A DNA stretch of 32,003 bases from a virus. The first letter of the stretch is position 1. Every line of letters begins with the position of its first letter. The stretch lies in IMG/VR virus record IMGVR_UViG_3300025098_000174, positions 1-32,003 of that record; one strand, 5' to 3'. Position numbers and translations under genes: made by a program. The notes beneath the pieces were generated by a model. The model made no database searches. It saw nothing but the letters and a program-made list of their open reading frames with translations, and had not been told where the DNA came from. Below, piece after piece: positions 20,901 to 28,954 of the stretch.

Positions 20901-23900
20901 TTTTGATCACGTGAACTTACAGCACTAAATAGCTTTTCAAACACAGGATATTTTTTAGCCCATACTCTGGCGTGGGAAAATATACGCGCAGGTGTGCCAA
21001 TACTTTCAGGTGAGGCTGTATTTGTTTCATCTGCTCGTGATTCTCTAGCAATGTCATTTTCCATTTGTCGAGTAGAGGATCTTAAACTTTGGCGTGTGCC
21101 TGGTATATACTTATCTATCTCTGGGGAAGATGGTTCATCAATATATTCTTGGCTGTAGTTGTATCCTGGTTGCGATTCTGGTATGTCAGTAATAGCAACA
21201 AATGGAGTTCGTCTTTGTTTAATTTTTGTTGAAGGGCTACGTTTCTCTAAACTTTGTTGGGTGTTATTCGCTATAGTATTATTTAATACTAAACGTTTAC
21301 GCTCTTGCATTCTTCTTTTAAATTCTCCGTTATCAATTGCATCGAATAATTGAGCAGGATTTGTATAACCTGTTTTAAATAGTGCTCTTGATAAGCCTAA
21401 GAAGAAAGCTTTTAATCTTTCAAATACTTTCGCCAGCCTACCTTTTGGAACATACTTCTTGTTAATATAAGCACCAAATGCTGCAGTAATACCTTCTTCT
21501 ATAATTATGTCTTCAGTCATGCCAGGCAAACCACTATAGTTTTTTCTAACATTAAAAGCATCTACCCAATGTTTCTTAGAAAATTCTTTTAACATGTTAA
21601 GCTCTTTGTCTGTAAACAAACCACTTCTAAACATGGCGTGCATTGCTTCATGTCTAAGTGTTACCATCAAACTATTCAATCTGCTCTCGTATGATAGATT
21701 ATCATACTTCTTACCTAGCACTTCTATGACTTGAGGATTCTGAAAATCCATAGCTTCTGTTGCAACATCGTAAGTGCCAATAAATTTGCCTAGTCTAGTT
21801 CTAGAGTTATCTAACCACCTATTGAGGATAGCCAGGTTGACATAGTCTAATCCCATATTATCTAACTCAGCACGCATCGCTAGATAAATACGCATTAAAT
21901 CCTTCTCAGCTTCTTTTGTAAACTGAGCTTTCTCTTCCTGTGTTTCTAGATAACCAACAACACCCAAGTCATTAATACTGTTTACTAATTGATCTGGGTT
22001 GTAGTCATCATCTCTTTTAAATATTCTACCAAGTTTTACTTCACCATTATTATATACAAAACCACCAATATCTAAATCTAGATTAGTTAACATTTCTGGA
22101 TTACCGTCCATATTATCTATAACCAAATCTTGAGTCTCGATACCTGCTTCTTGAATAATTCCTACAAAATCTCCGTAGTCTCTTCTGCCTTTATACCCTG
22201 GTATAGTTGTATCATAAAATAAAGCTTTTAAATTTTCGTCACGTATTTCTATCTGAATTGGTATGGGTTTGTCTGGATTTAATCTGCTAGCATATACTGC
22301 TCGATGTCTTCCTTCGTGCCCTGTAACACTTAGGATTGGATTACCCGCATCTGTGTAACGTAACTTTAATCTTAAATACGGTGGAGTAATACCATTTTGG
22401 GCACCCTTACCATATTGTTCTTGTAATTGATTTTGACGCTCTATGCTTGTGTCAGCCCCACTAGTGGCTAATCGTAAAAATACACTAGGCTTGAGATATA
22501 AAAACGCAGACTTACCCCCATCCAGCGTGCCCCCTGGGATTGAGCCAGATCCTGTATTCCAGAATGTATGCCCTACAGTTCCCCAGTAAGTTTTATTTTG
22601 TAATGCTTTAATCTTGTTGTCATTAATTTCTCGGCGTAATTCACCTTGTGCTCTAGTAGTAGAATCATCTACAGAATAAACTTCTATAGGTTTGATAATT
22701 GGTTTCTCTTTTGTTCCTTGATAAAGCGCGCGAATTTTGCCTTTGTTTGGGAAAGACTTTTGTGTTATTCTGTTTAGCTGTTGCCTTGTTAAAGGTTTAT
22801 AACCGAAAGAAGTATACAACACATTAAAGTTTTTTAAGTCTCCTTCTGCTCTATTAATCAAAGCTTGGAATCTATTTATTTCTGCAGCTCTATCTTCTTC
22901 TGTAATTCCTTTTCTTTTACGCAATCCTTCAATCGCTTTTTTGTAACCTTCAATTGCCGCGGGTGTGTGGTTTTCTTGCCCAATTCTATTAGCAAGTATT
23001 TGCATATCATAATACCTGTCTCGCGCTTCTTGTTGCATCACATCGCCAGATGCCTCATTTAAAACATCTCTGTAGCTAAGTAGCTCTTGCCTTTTCTCTT
23101 CCGTTAGTTTAGGATTTCTAAGCTGTTCGCTTACTTTAGATATTTCTTTAGCTAATTTCTCATCTGCTTGATTAACAATTTCTTCCTGAGGGACGGGGGG
23201 CACGGCGGGTGTAGTTCCGACTTGCTCTCTAATAGGTGAGGTACGCGGTTTATTTTCTACCTTGTTGTTTATTATTTCTTCTAAGATTTCACGTCCAGCA
23301 GTTTTGCCAGTCTTTTTATTTACAGATGTATTCTCTTGTATTTCTTTTAATGTTGCTGGAGTATAAATAGCACGTGGTCCACCACGTGGAACTTCTAAAG
23401 AAAATTCACCTTCTATCTCTTGTAAGTAACCAAGCTGACCTAGCTGTTGTATTTCTTCTGGTGTTAAATAATTGGAACCACTTTCTACTTCATGTGATAA
23501 AGCCCTTGGTCCTTGCGCTTCAATTAATTCCATTTGCGAATCTGTATATCCTCTACCTCTTAAGATGTTCATGAGCTTTTCTCTTTTCTTATCAGTTAGA
23601 GGTTTTACATTTATCTTTTCATAATCTTCTCTCTTATCAAATACAGGGGTTTGTTCAACCTCACCTGTTTGGGGATCAACAGTATCTGCTTTCTTATCTT
23701 CTGTCGGCTTTTTTATTATATTTAAACTATCTAATACACTTATATCTGTTTCAACGAAAGTATTTTTAGCACCAGGTGTTAAGTCTTTTAGAAAAACTTT
23801 CCTTTGACCACCCCGATCGTACGTTCCTATTACTTGGAATTGAGGTGTAACAATATTACCATCCTCATCTACTATATCATTGTCATCAATATCTTTACTA

Positions 23901-25195
23901 GAACTTATACCTGTAACAGTATAGGTATTGTTTGTATAATCTTCACCTAACTTGTCTATTACAACAGGGTCTTTATCATCATTAGTTCTGTTGTCTTGAT
24001 AAGCTTTAGAATCTTTAGCATCAATATTTTTAATATCACTTATTTGATAACTTTTTACAATACCACCAGTAATACCAAATGGTCCACCACCCGCAGCACC
24101 AGCACCTGCTGATTCACCAACTCTTTTATAAAAATCTTTGTCAGTGTACAAGTCGGATAAAGATGCAATTATTTCTTGGTCAGTGTCAAGAGCTTTTTCA
24201 ATTACTCCAGCAGATTCTACAAGAGCTTCCTGTGTTCCTTCAGCCAATGATTCGCCTGCTATTGACTTACCTGTTTCTTTGCCAATGGTTTTGGATGTAG
24301 ACTGTTTTAATAATTTATCTATGCCTTTGCGCGTAGCTTCTTTACCAAACTTTTGATAAAGCATTCTTTGTAATATACTACCAGCACCTAATAAATATTC
24401 AGTTGCCGCGTATGGTACACCAATAGCTAAAGATAATCCTGCGTTTGCTTTTTCAAAATCTGTAGCTTCTAGCTGTGCTATTCTGGAATCACCCACACCC
24501 ATACCGTAAGCCATACCTACGCCAAGTGCAGGGTTAACCATACTAGCAGCGAAGATGGGTATAGTAGTGACAAGACCTTGCCCAACATTGAATCCTAGCC
24601 AATCAAAGAAATGCGCGGCTCTATCCTCTTCAGTTAATATCTTTTCAATAGATGCTTCAAAAGGAATAACTTCACCATCTTTGGTTTTGATAAACTGATC
24701 TGCCATCCCTTGTATTTGATATCTTTGGATAGCATCATTGGTGGCTTTCTCTAAGTCTTCCATGCCTAAAACATCAGCCACAGTTCCGAGTGCCCCCGCT
24801 CCTATCTGTTTAAGACCAGCCCATCCACCTTTCAAACCTTTTGTAAATGCAGTATCATCTAAGTCGTTGGGGTTGTCATAGCGTTCAGCTCCAATACCAA
24901 ACTTATATATGTAACCTTGGTTAAATAAGTTTTGCTCTAGTTTAGGATTTTTTAAGTACGCTTGTACTTCTTCTTTTGTAGCGTCTTTAGGAACTGCCAT
25001 GCGAGGACCATTCGGGTCATCAGATAATAATATATATTTTAAATTTTCGGGAGATGAATCAGCCATTTGTTTTAGCTGTTCACTTGTAGGTTTAGGAGGA
25101 GCGGCGATTCCTTGTGAAGCTATGGCAGAACTTTTAGCTAGTATATTAGCTATGTTGGAATCACTTATAGGTTTATATGTTACTTCTTCTGCCAT
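17933..25195 (-). CDS. Giant 2420-residue polyvalent virion protein, probably ejected into the host
   Basis: The protein combines several parts. Hydrophobic segments lie near residues 195-270 (VTTIPIFAASMVNPALGVGM). A GHEGRHR motif has His960. A metallopeptidase-like helix LRHEAMHAMF has HEAMH at 1182-1186. Long charged coiled regions follow, and a C-terminal membrane-like domain at about 2060-2125 includes SAFFLFQTYISQMFSLM. This last part fits LPD38-type large polyvalent-protein domains. Such proteins sit inside the capsid or tail of podovirus-like particles, are ejected with the DNA and may form a trans-envelope conduit or modify the host. The length exceeds T7 gp16 (about 1300) by far. 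No clear ribosome site precedes ATG 25195; two hairpins do. Four copies of the repeated element lie inside (20290, 22527, 23196, 24790). Confidence 0.8.
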   Translation of the reverse strand: MAEEVTYKPISDSNIANILAKSSAIASQGIAAPPKPTSEQLKQMADSSPENLKYILLSDDPNGPRMAVPKDATKEEVQAYLKNPKLEQNLFNQGYIYKFGIGAERYDNPNDLDDTAFTKGLKGGWAGLKQIGAGALGTVADVLGMEDLEKATNDAIQRYQIQGMADQFIKTKDGEVIPFEASIEKILTEEDRAAHFFDWLGFNVGQGLVTTIPIFAASMVNPALGVGMAYGMGVGDSRIAQLEATDFEKANAGLSLAIGVPYAATEYLLGAGSILQRMLYQKFGKEATRKGIDKLLKQSTSKTIGKETGKSIAGESLAEGTQEALVESAGVIEKALDTDQEIIASLSDLYTDKDFYKRVGESAGAGAAGGGPFGITGGIVKSYQISDIKNIDAKDSKAYQDNRTNDDKDPVVIDKLGEDYTNNTYTVTGISSSKDIDDNDIVDEDGNIVTPQFQVIGTYDRGGQRKVFLKDLTPGAKNTFVETDISVLDSLNIIKKPTEDKKADTVDPQTGEVEQTPVFDKREDYEKINVKPLTDKKREKLMNILRGRGYTDSQMELIEAQGPRALSHEVESGSNYLTPEEIQQLGQLGYLQEIEGEFSLEVPRGGPRAIYTPATLKEIQENTSVNKKTGKTAGREILEEIINNKVENKPRTSPIREQVGTTPAVPPVPQEEIVNQADEKLAKEISKVSEQLRNPKLTEEKRQELLSYRDVLNEASGDVMQQEARDRYYDMQILANRIGQENHTPAAIEGYKKAIEGLRKRKGITEEDRAAEINRFQALINRAEGDLKNFNVLYTSFGYKPLTRQQLNRITQKSFPNKGKIRALYQGTKEKPIIKPIEVYSVDDSTTRAQGELRREINDNKIKALQNKTYWGTVGHTFWNTGSGSIPGGTLDGGKSAFLYLKPSVFLRLATSGADTSIERQNQLQEQYGKGAQNGITPPYLRLKLRYTDAGNPILSVTGHEGRHRAVYASRLNPDKPIPIQIEIRDENLKALFYDTTIPGYKGRRDYGDFVGIIQEAGIETQDLVIDNMDGNPEMLTNLDLDIGGFVYNNGEVKLGRIFKRDDDYNPDQLVNSINDLGVVGYLETQEEKAQFTKEAEKDLMRIYLAMRAELDNMGLDYVNLAILNRWLDNSRTRLGKFIGTYDVATEAMDFQNPQVIEVLGKKYDNLSYESRLNSLMVTLRHEAMHAMFRSGLFTDKELNMLKEFSKKHWVDAFNVRKNYSGLPGMTEDIIIEEGITAAFGAYINKKYVPKGRLAKVFERLKAFFLGLSRALFKTGYTNPAQLFDAIDNGEFKRRMQERKRLVLNNTIANNTQQSLEKRSPSTKIKQRRTPFVAITDIPESQPGYNYSQEYIDEPSSPEIDKYIPGTRQSLRSSTRQMENDIARESRADETNTASPESIGTPARIFSHARVWAKKYPVFEKLFSAVSSRDQKSRELQSQFVATLSKKFMKVMRNPEYAKLINKALEISQQVKGRYRMNENGQIIFRAERNGDGGDSTVKAGEVVVLEGDLAEAYENVQEAVQMMHKEIVRGLLANDSATDLLSNTIQTLITLNAIDVDAKTFLNNTKSITELTENDYENLSYTDILQLTNAVKDFKEAVGDNAEILINLQLTAKEGQGVIARLNTLLGQADKEGAPGTGLLALTSELRKYNDFTKTDYVPLQRYGSHYIVVKDKDGKTVDYRMFDKVRFGVVKQDEEKEVREALQNKYGGNPDVTISGTKPVTINDLRRDVQADLNTIDAAAQFLSDTNKEKYNEIRKEIETTLNKGTDITNGVVQGYSAFIQPRKQSGGIPGYSTDFARGLTQYGLASSNFAAGNRFNKTIADAYRGTQDPKQADVSLRDASSKWYKYVMDPKQELAQIRRLGFWYYLGGNISSAFLQLMSIVQFSGPILSTISGQKQSAAVELVKAFNDVRKMLVFNGRKFEDVFLNFDKLPEDVREDAMADIYNGTIKQGMAAHEAGMPVGGGTVSQNQIRQRALRTFENTVIGGVFNTFETIARLTAYIASHRMMQKPDAMESAVNFFNTDADFRGNVNRNGGVATPRIVAQQVLEETFGVYGKLNRPQYMRGWGSAFFLFQTYISQMFSLMTRMLLRQGTPAQKAAGRKALAKMLVMIMITGGFFGMPGMDDALWVKDLLTRLVTGIDRDSRSEFRNMLAEVSGPKVAEFFENGIINTLANVDVQRRLSFGAVPGSGQMRAVLSMMGLNTGARAEEFLGAPGAIFFQNARNILQAYEATGEFPAKELAYAVTPTFLTNLLKANDIAEDGRVESRYGTVLTEDATLYDAFLQGIGFSPTKITKERELLRLERLNSGRNSQVQSRMNRKVTTAYRKIFLGMIKKDFESQLEGQEDLKELLIELYAYNSRQDWTNQLNVDVQRLAMEAMKDLSKEYRVLKGGSTNIQQNLKDAEGLGVEYDFPSPNPQ

Positions 25196-25204
25196 GTTTT
25201 TTGT

Positions 25205-25236
25205 TACACTTTCGTGTATTCAAGAGCCAAGCTCTT
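25205..25236 (-). other. Two adjacent hairpins before the giant gene
   Basis: Read leftward, AAGAGC/GCTCTT (25236-25222, 3-base loop) lies just after the stop of the 342-residue gene. TACAC/GTGTA with a GAAA tetraloop (25218-25205) lies ten bases before the ATG of the giant gene. There is no T-run, so they look more like RNA-processing or translation-control structures than a terminator. Confidence 0.4.
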
Positions 25237-25240
25237 TACT

Positions 25241-26269
25241 TTAATAATCTTTATATGATTCGGTAATTTGTTTATTACCCTGACCAACAGCCCCTGTGCC
25301 TTCACCACCCACAGCATCTTGTATAGCTTGCATGGCTATTTGTTCACCAAAAGCCCCAGTAGTCATCGGTTTCTCTTTATTGATAATCATATCCATTTTC
25401 TTATTAAGAATCGCGTAATATTTTGATAGCTGTTCCTCAGTTAAATTAGGGTCTGTAGGGTCTATACCTTCTGCTGTTGCTTCAAACAGTGCAGCACTTT
25501 GCGCGTTTTTAATTTCATCTGTAGTTAATTGACTTTGCTTGTAAGCAATATCCATTTGAGCAGCTGCGATAGTGTATTCATCTAATTTTGTTTGACGTTT
25601 TCTTTCGAAGTCTTGCGTTGCAAGTTCTCTTTGCAATGCTTTAGTTGCTTTTCTGGCTTCATTAAAGTCTTGAAGACCCCCAACTAAACCTTCGCCCCTG
25701 GCTATAGCACTACCTAAAGCAATCAGAGAATCACCATCAGACATGATATCTTTTAAATAATCTTTTAACTCTTTAGGTCTATCATCTTCTTTAACTTTTT
25801 CTTCTTTTTTAGCATCTCCCTTTTTATCTTTACTTCGGATGGGTGGCTTATCTTTTAATTTAATATCAAAATCATAAGGCAATCTATCGTCTGCAGGTAT
25901 CTTAGAAAAAGATTTTTCTCTAGCTAAATAATCTGCGGCGTCTCGTCTTGCGTTTCCTTCTGAAAATATATTAGTGTCAGGGTCTAAAGTTATTATACCT
26001 GCTTTCTCCATGTCTTCGGCTAAATCTTTAACATTGTAATTACCTTCTTGTTCCATCAAATCCATAATTCCTAACGCGTCTGACATAGCTTGACCTTGAT
26101 TTTTATTAAACTCTCCTTGTTTAATATTACTAACAATACCACTTAAAGCTGTATCTAAGTTAGATTGAGGCTCTTGAAGTTGCGGGGCAATAGTACTTAC
26201 ATCATTTGTATTTAGTGGTATGCCCAAAGTCTCAGCTAAGTTTAAAAAATCTGAATATGAATCTGCCAT
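25241..26269 (-). CDS. Putative internal virion protein, 342 residues
   Basis: The start is ATG 26269, joined to the preceding stop by TAATG; the frame continues to 26287 without support. The protein is highly charged with long helices. A Lys/Asp-rich middle includes RSKDKKGDAKKEEKVKEDDR, followed by an Ala/Gln/Lys coiled segment (ALQRELATQDFERKRQ), and the C terminus is Gly/Gln-rich. It lies between two candidate internal proteins and directly upstream of the giant ejected protein, so a place in the same ejectosome is likely. No enzymatic motif was seen. Confidence 0.55.
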   Translation of the reverse strand: MADSYSDFLNLAETLGIPLNTNDVSTIAPQLQEPQSNLDTALSGIVSNIKQGEFNKNQGQAMSDALGIMDLMEQEGNYNVKDLAEDMEKAGIITLDPDTNIFSEGNARRDAADYLAREKSFSKIPADDRLPYDFDIKLKDKPPIRSKDKKGDAKKEEKVKEDDRPKELKDYLKDIMSDGDSLIALGSAIARGEGLVGGLQDFNEARKATKALQRELATQDFERKRQTKLDEYTIAAAQMDIAYKQSQLTTDEIKNAQSAALFEATAEGIDPTDPNLTEEQLSKYYAILNKKMDMIINKEKPMTTGAFGEQIAMQAIQDAVGGEGTGAVGQGNKQITESYKDY

Positions 26270-27147
26270 TATCCTAACGGCTGCCAACCTAAATTAGCCG
26301 CCACTCCTAATCCTTGCACACCTAAACCCATCGCCTGTGAAAAGAAACTAGGCTGTTGGACTGGTGTCCCAGTGTATGTTCTTGTTTCACCTGTCGGAAC
26401 TCCTCTTAAAATATCAGAGTAGAATCCTAATTGTTGTTTTGGGTAATCTCTTTCCTGTACAAATGTAGAGTAACCCAAGTCTAAAGCCTGTTGTTCCATC
26501 TGTCTTTGTAGCCCGCCAATGCCCATAGACTGTTGGAAATCTGATTGTCTTGCTGCTTGACCTGCCTGACCAGTACTTGCCATACCTAAAGCAGATTGTA
26601 ATTGTTGTTGTCTTTCTTGTTGTGCCGCACCTAGTGCAGTTTGAAAAGCTTGTTGTTGGGCTTGCGCATAGATATCACCAATCCCTTGTTGTAAATTTTT
26701 TTGACGCTCAGCTTCTAGTACAGCTTGTCGCGACCCACCGAATGCACCTGCTTGCGCAGACTGAGCTGCGATACCTTGCTGCTCAATGGCAGATTGTTTT
26801 CGCGCTTCTCTTGCTGCGATATCCGCAACATTAGTCATGTATGGGTTCATGTATCTTTGGAGATCGGCTTGACCAATCGGTGCCCCCGCTGCTGTTGCAG
26901 CAGTATAAGCTTGCCCCACCTGTGTACCCGCGATACCTGTCTGTGATTGGGCTCTGGCTATTGCGTCTTTTTCTGCTTGCGACATAGCCGCAAGTCTTGG
27001 ACCTGTGTAAGGTATAAAACCTTCTTTGGCTACATCACCTGCTACTCCCGTTAAGGATTTAGCAGCTTTCTCCATATACTCTGGAAGTTCTACTGAGGTT
27101 GTTGAAGTTTGTTGTGCTTCTTTAGTTCCGAATAAAAAATCTAACAT
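26269..27147 (-). CDS. Ala/Gln-rich putative DNA-transfer (internal virion) protein
   Basis: The 292-residue product is rich in Ala, Gln and Gly, with long helices (SAIEQQGIAAQSAQAG; GIGDIYAQAQQQAFQTALGA), a conserved-looking RYMNPYMTNV segment at about residue 98 and GAFGGSRQAVLEAER. The composition matches the small injected proteins of P22-like and marine podoviruses (P22 gp7/gp20 style), which coat or guide DNA during ejection. The assignment rests on composition and location, not on a proven domain. ATG 27147 overlaps the upstream stop as TAATG. The repeated element is at 26880-26887, coding GAP. Confidence 0.6.
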   Translation of the reverse strand: MLDFLFGTKEAQQTSTTSVELPEYMEKAAKSLTGVAGDVAKEGFIPYTGPRLAAMSQAEKDAIARAQSQTGIAGTQVGQAYTAATAAGAPIGQADLQRYMNPYMTNVADIAAREARKQSAIEQQGIAAQSAQAGAFGGSRQAVLEAERQKNLQQGIGDIYAQAQQQAFQTALGAAQQERQQQLQSALGMASTGQAGQAARQSDFQQSMGIGGLQRQMEQQALDLGYSTFVQERDYPKQQLGFYSDILRGVPTGETRTYTGTPVQQPSFFSQAMGLGVQGLGVAANLGWQPLG

Positions 27148-28367
27148 TATGAATCATCCCTTCTTTTTACAGCAGCATCAAGGTCTTCTAAAATATTTTT
27201 TCTATCAGGATCAGAACTATAATATCTACTCATAATATCTTCAAGAGATAAAGGTACTTGTACCTTTCTTCTATAACCAAAGAATGGATACTCTTCTTCT
27301 GATTCATCTTCATCATCTGTATCTGTATCATCTTCTCCAGTTGAGTCAGCAGTTCCAGCATCTTTGCTCATACGTTGTTTTTCTTCTTGAGCTTTCATTG
27401 CATCGTAAGCTTTTAATTTTTCATCGAAAGTCATCTCATCCCCTGGGAATAATTTATTTAGTAAACCCATTAAGCCAAAATTAGAAAAGAAGTCACCAAT
27501 CTTAGAAGCTCCCCCACCTAAACCAAACTTTAATCTCTTACCTTCTTCTGTATCATAGTCACCAAAAATACCTTCTTTTCTAAGATCATTATCAGCACTT
27601 CCTAAATAATAGTTTCCTGTAGTTAAAGGATCTCCATACTTCATTGCTCTATTTAACATTTTATTATAGTCACTGCTAAAGAAAGTTTTATTTGCTTGTC
27701 CTTTTAAAGCAGACAGTCCGCGTAGTGCATCTTGTCCTATATTACCCCCTGCCGCACCTTGAGCTTGTTTAGCTGCTCCTGCAACATATGCATTTATCAA
27801 TGCTTGTTGTGCATAATTGTTATCTATATTTTTGTCATCTTTAAATTCATCTTTTCCAATACCTCCAGCAACCATAGGAATATATGGTTTATTACCTGTG
27901 TCTTTTGAAGAACTTGGTGGCGGTGGTGGTGTATCTTTTGATCGCTTATTCATAGCATCCCTTAAACCTTGTGAAATCCTGGGTGATTTAGATATAGGTT
28001 TATCGGGCTTACCTCCTCTGTATTGCGAAACATAGTATGATGGTATACCTGTGACAGGTTGTGGTTCGCCTGCGCCACCTAATAATTTTAATATACCTTC
28101 TTCTTGTGGGTTAACGTAAGCTAGTCGTTCACCCTCTGGCGCCATCGCATTAACCGTACGCGCCGCTGATCGAATCTCGTTTTGAACATTGTCTAGTGCC
28201 ATGTTGTAATAATTAGGGACTGGCTGTTGTGCTCCAGGAAGTTCATAAATTCCCTGTGCCCCCTTCCTGTTCTGTTTTGATAAGAGTGCAGTAATACCTG
28301 GCGAAACTTCGTTCGCTCGTACGACCATATCTCCTTGTTGTACTGGACCTGCGTATCCTTGCATCAT
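27147..28367 (-). CDS. Putative virion structural protein, 406 residues
   Basis: The frame opens with two consecutive ATG codons (28367, 28364). Residues 1-40 include QGDMVVRANEVSPGITALLS, a form seen in phage proteins upstream of ejection genes. The middle is Gly/Pro/Ser-rich, a very acidic stretch lies near residues 335-360 (GEDDTDTDDEDESEEEY), and an Arg/Lys/Asp-rich helix closes the protein. It is probably a tail or internal protein, and no fold is recognised. A promoter with an exact TATAAT lies directly upstream, and the predicted transcription start coincides with the second ATG. The repeated element at 28256 lies inside and another at 28400 lies upstream. Confidence 0.55.
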   Translation of the reverse strand: MMQGYAGPVQQGDMVVRANEVSPGITALLSKQNRKGAQGIYELPGAQQPVPNYYNMALDNVQNEIRSAARTVNAMAPEGERLAYVNPQEEGILKLLGGAGEPQPVTGIPSYYVSQYRGGKPDKPISKSPRISQGLRDAMNKRSKDTPPPPPSSSKDTGNKPYIPMVAGGIGKDEFKDDKNIDNNYAQQALINAYVAGAAKQAQGAAGGNIGQDALRGLSALKGQANKTFFSSDYNKMLNRAMKYGDPLTTGNYYLGSADNDLRKEGIFGDYDTEEGKRLKFGLGGGASKIGDFFSNFGLMGLLNKLFPGDEMTFDEKLKAYDAMKAQEEKQRMSKDAGTADSTGEDDTDTDDEDESEEEYPFFGYRRKVQVPLSLEDIMSRYYSSDPDRKNILEDLDAAVKRRDDS

Positions 28368-28370
28368 AAT

Positions 28371-28399
28371 ATTATACCCTTTTTATGCCCTAAATACAA
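28371..28399 (-). promoter_or_regulatory. Promoter of the ejection-protein operon
   Basis: On the reverse strand TATAAT (28376-28371) is preceded after 17 bp by TTGTAT (28399-28394), a weak -35. The repeated element GTGCCCCC (28407-28400 on this strand) abuts the -35 directly. Transcription would start at about 28364, on the second ATG of the gene. It sits in a 48-base gap, one of the few non-coding gaps of the right arm. Confidence 0.5.
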
Positions 28400-28415
28400 G
28401 GGGGCACGGTGAAAA

Positions 28416-28757
28416 TTATATCGGATTTTTTGTATCACTTCTGACCTCCAAGAATGAAACCAAACCACTGAGCTTGTTAGCTGTATCTGCTTGTAGTTTT
28501 AAAATGTCACCTTGCTCAAGGACAAGCGTGCCATCAATAACATTTAAAGAATCTTTACTGTCTAATACATGGTGAGCTATATCATAATCGGTACCACTCT
28601 TGTTAACAAAAACATTTAGTCCTATATTGCCTGATGTGGTGTGATTGGTAGTTTGTATCGTTTTAACAATAGTTTCTGTTTCGGTTGGGCATGTGTATAT
28701 TGTAGTTAAAGTTGTTGCGGTTAAAGTAAAACCTACTGACTTGTATAATGTTGACAT
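28416..28757 (-). CDS. Small beta-rich virion protein
   Basis: The 113-residue protein is Thr-rich and beta-like (VGFTLTATTLTTIYTCPTET at the start), with VIDGTLVLEQGDILKLQADT near residue 75 and a VSFLEVRSD end. Similar small beta-sandwich proteins, with the final LeqGD.lklqA block, are found among decoration and tail proteins of marine phages. A good ribosome site (AGGAGAT) precedes ATG 28757. It lies between tail-type genes, supporting a structural role. The exact position in the particle is unknown. Confidence 0.6.
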   Translation of the reverse strand: MSTLYKSVGFTLTATTLTTIYTCPTETETIVKTIQTTNHTTSGNIGLNVFVNKSGTDYDIAHHVLDSKDSLNVIDGTLVLEQGDILKLQADTANKLSGLVSFLEVRSDTKNPI

Positions 28758-28954
28758 TAATTATGATCTCCTAAAAACCAAGCCATTGCTCTAATCTCTG
28801 TTTGGTCTGCTATCTTTACTGGCGGATTCTCTTCTGAGTAATCCCTTAGTTTTAAAACCTGTATTAATGCGTCATATGTTCTGACATCAATCTTTCCTTC
28901 TGTTCTTTCTTTGTATGAAGGTTCTGGGTATGCGGGTCTGCTGTATAATGCCAT
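28757..28954 (-). CDS. 65-residue hypothetical virion-region protein
   Basis: ATG 28954 overlaps the stop of the large upstream gene as TAATG, indicating coupled translation. The product begins ALYSRPAYPEPSYKERTEGK, has one helix (VRTYDALIQVLKLR), and ends with RAMAWFLGDHN. No family is known. Its place between two structural genes suggests a tail or connector accessory protein. Confidence 0.55.
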   Translation of the reverse strand: MALYSRPAYPEPSYKERTEGKIDVRTYDALIQVLKLRDYSEENPPVKIADQTEIRAMAWFLGDHN

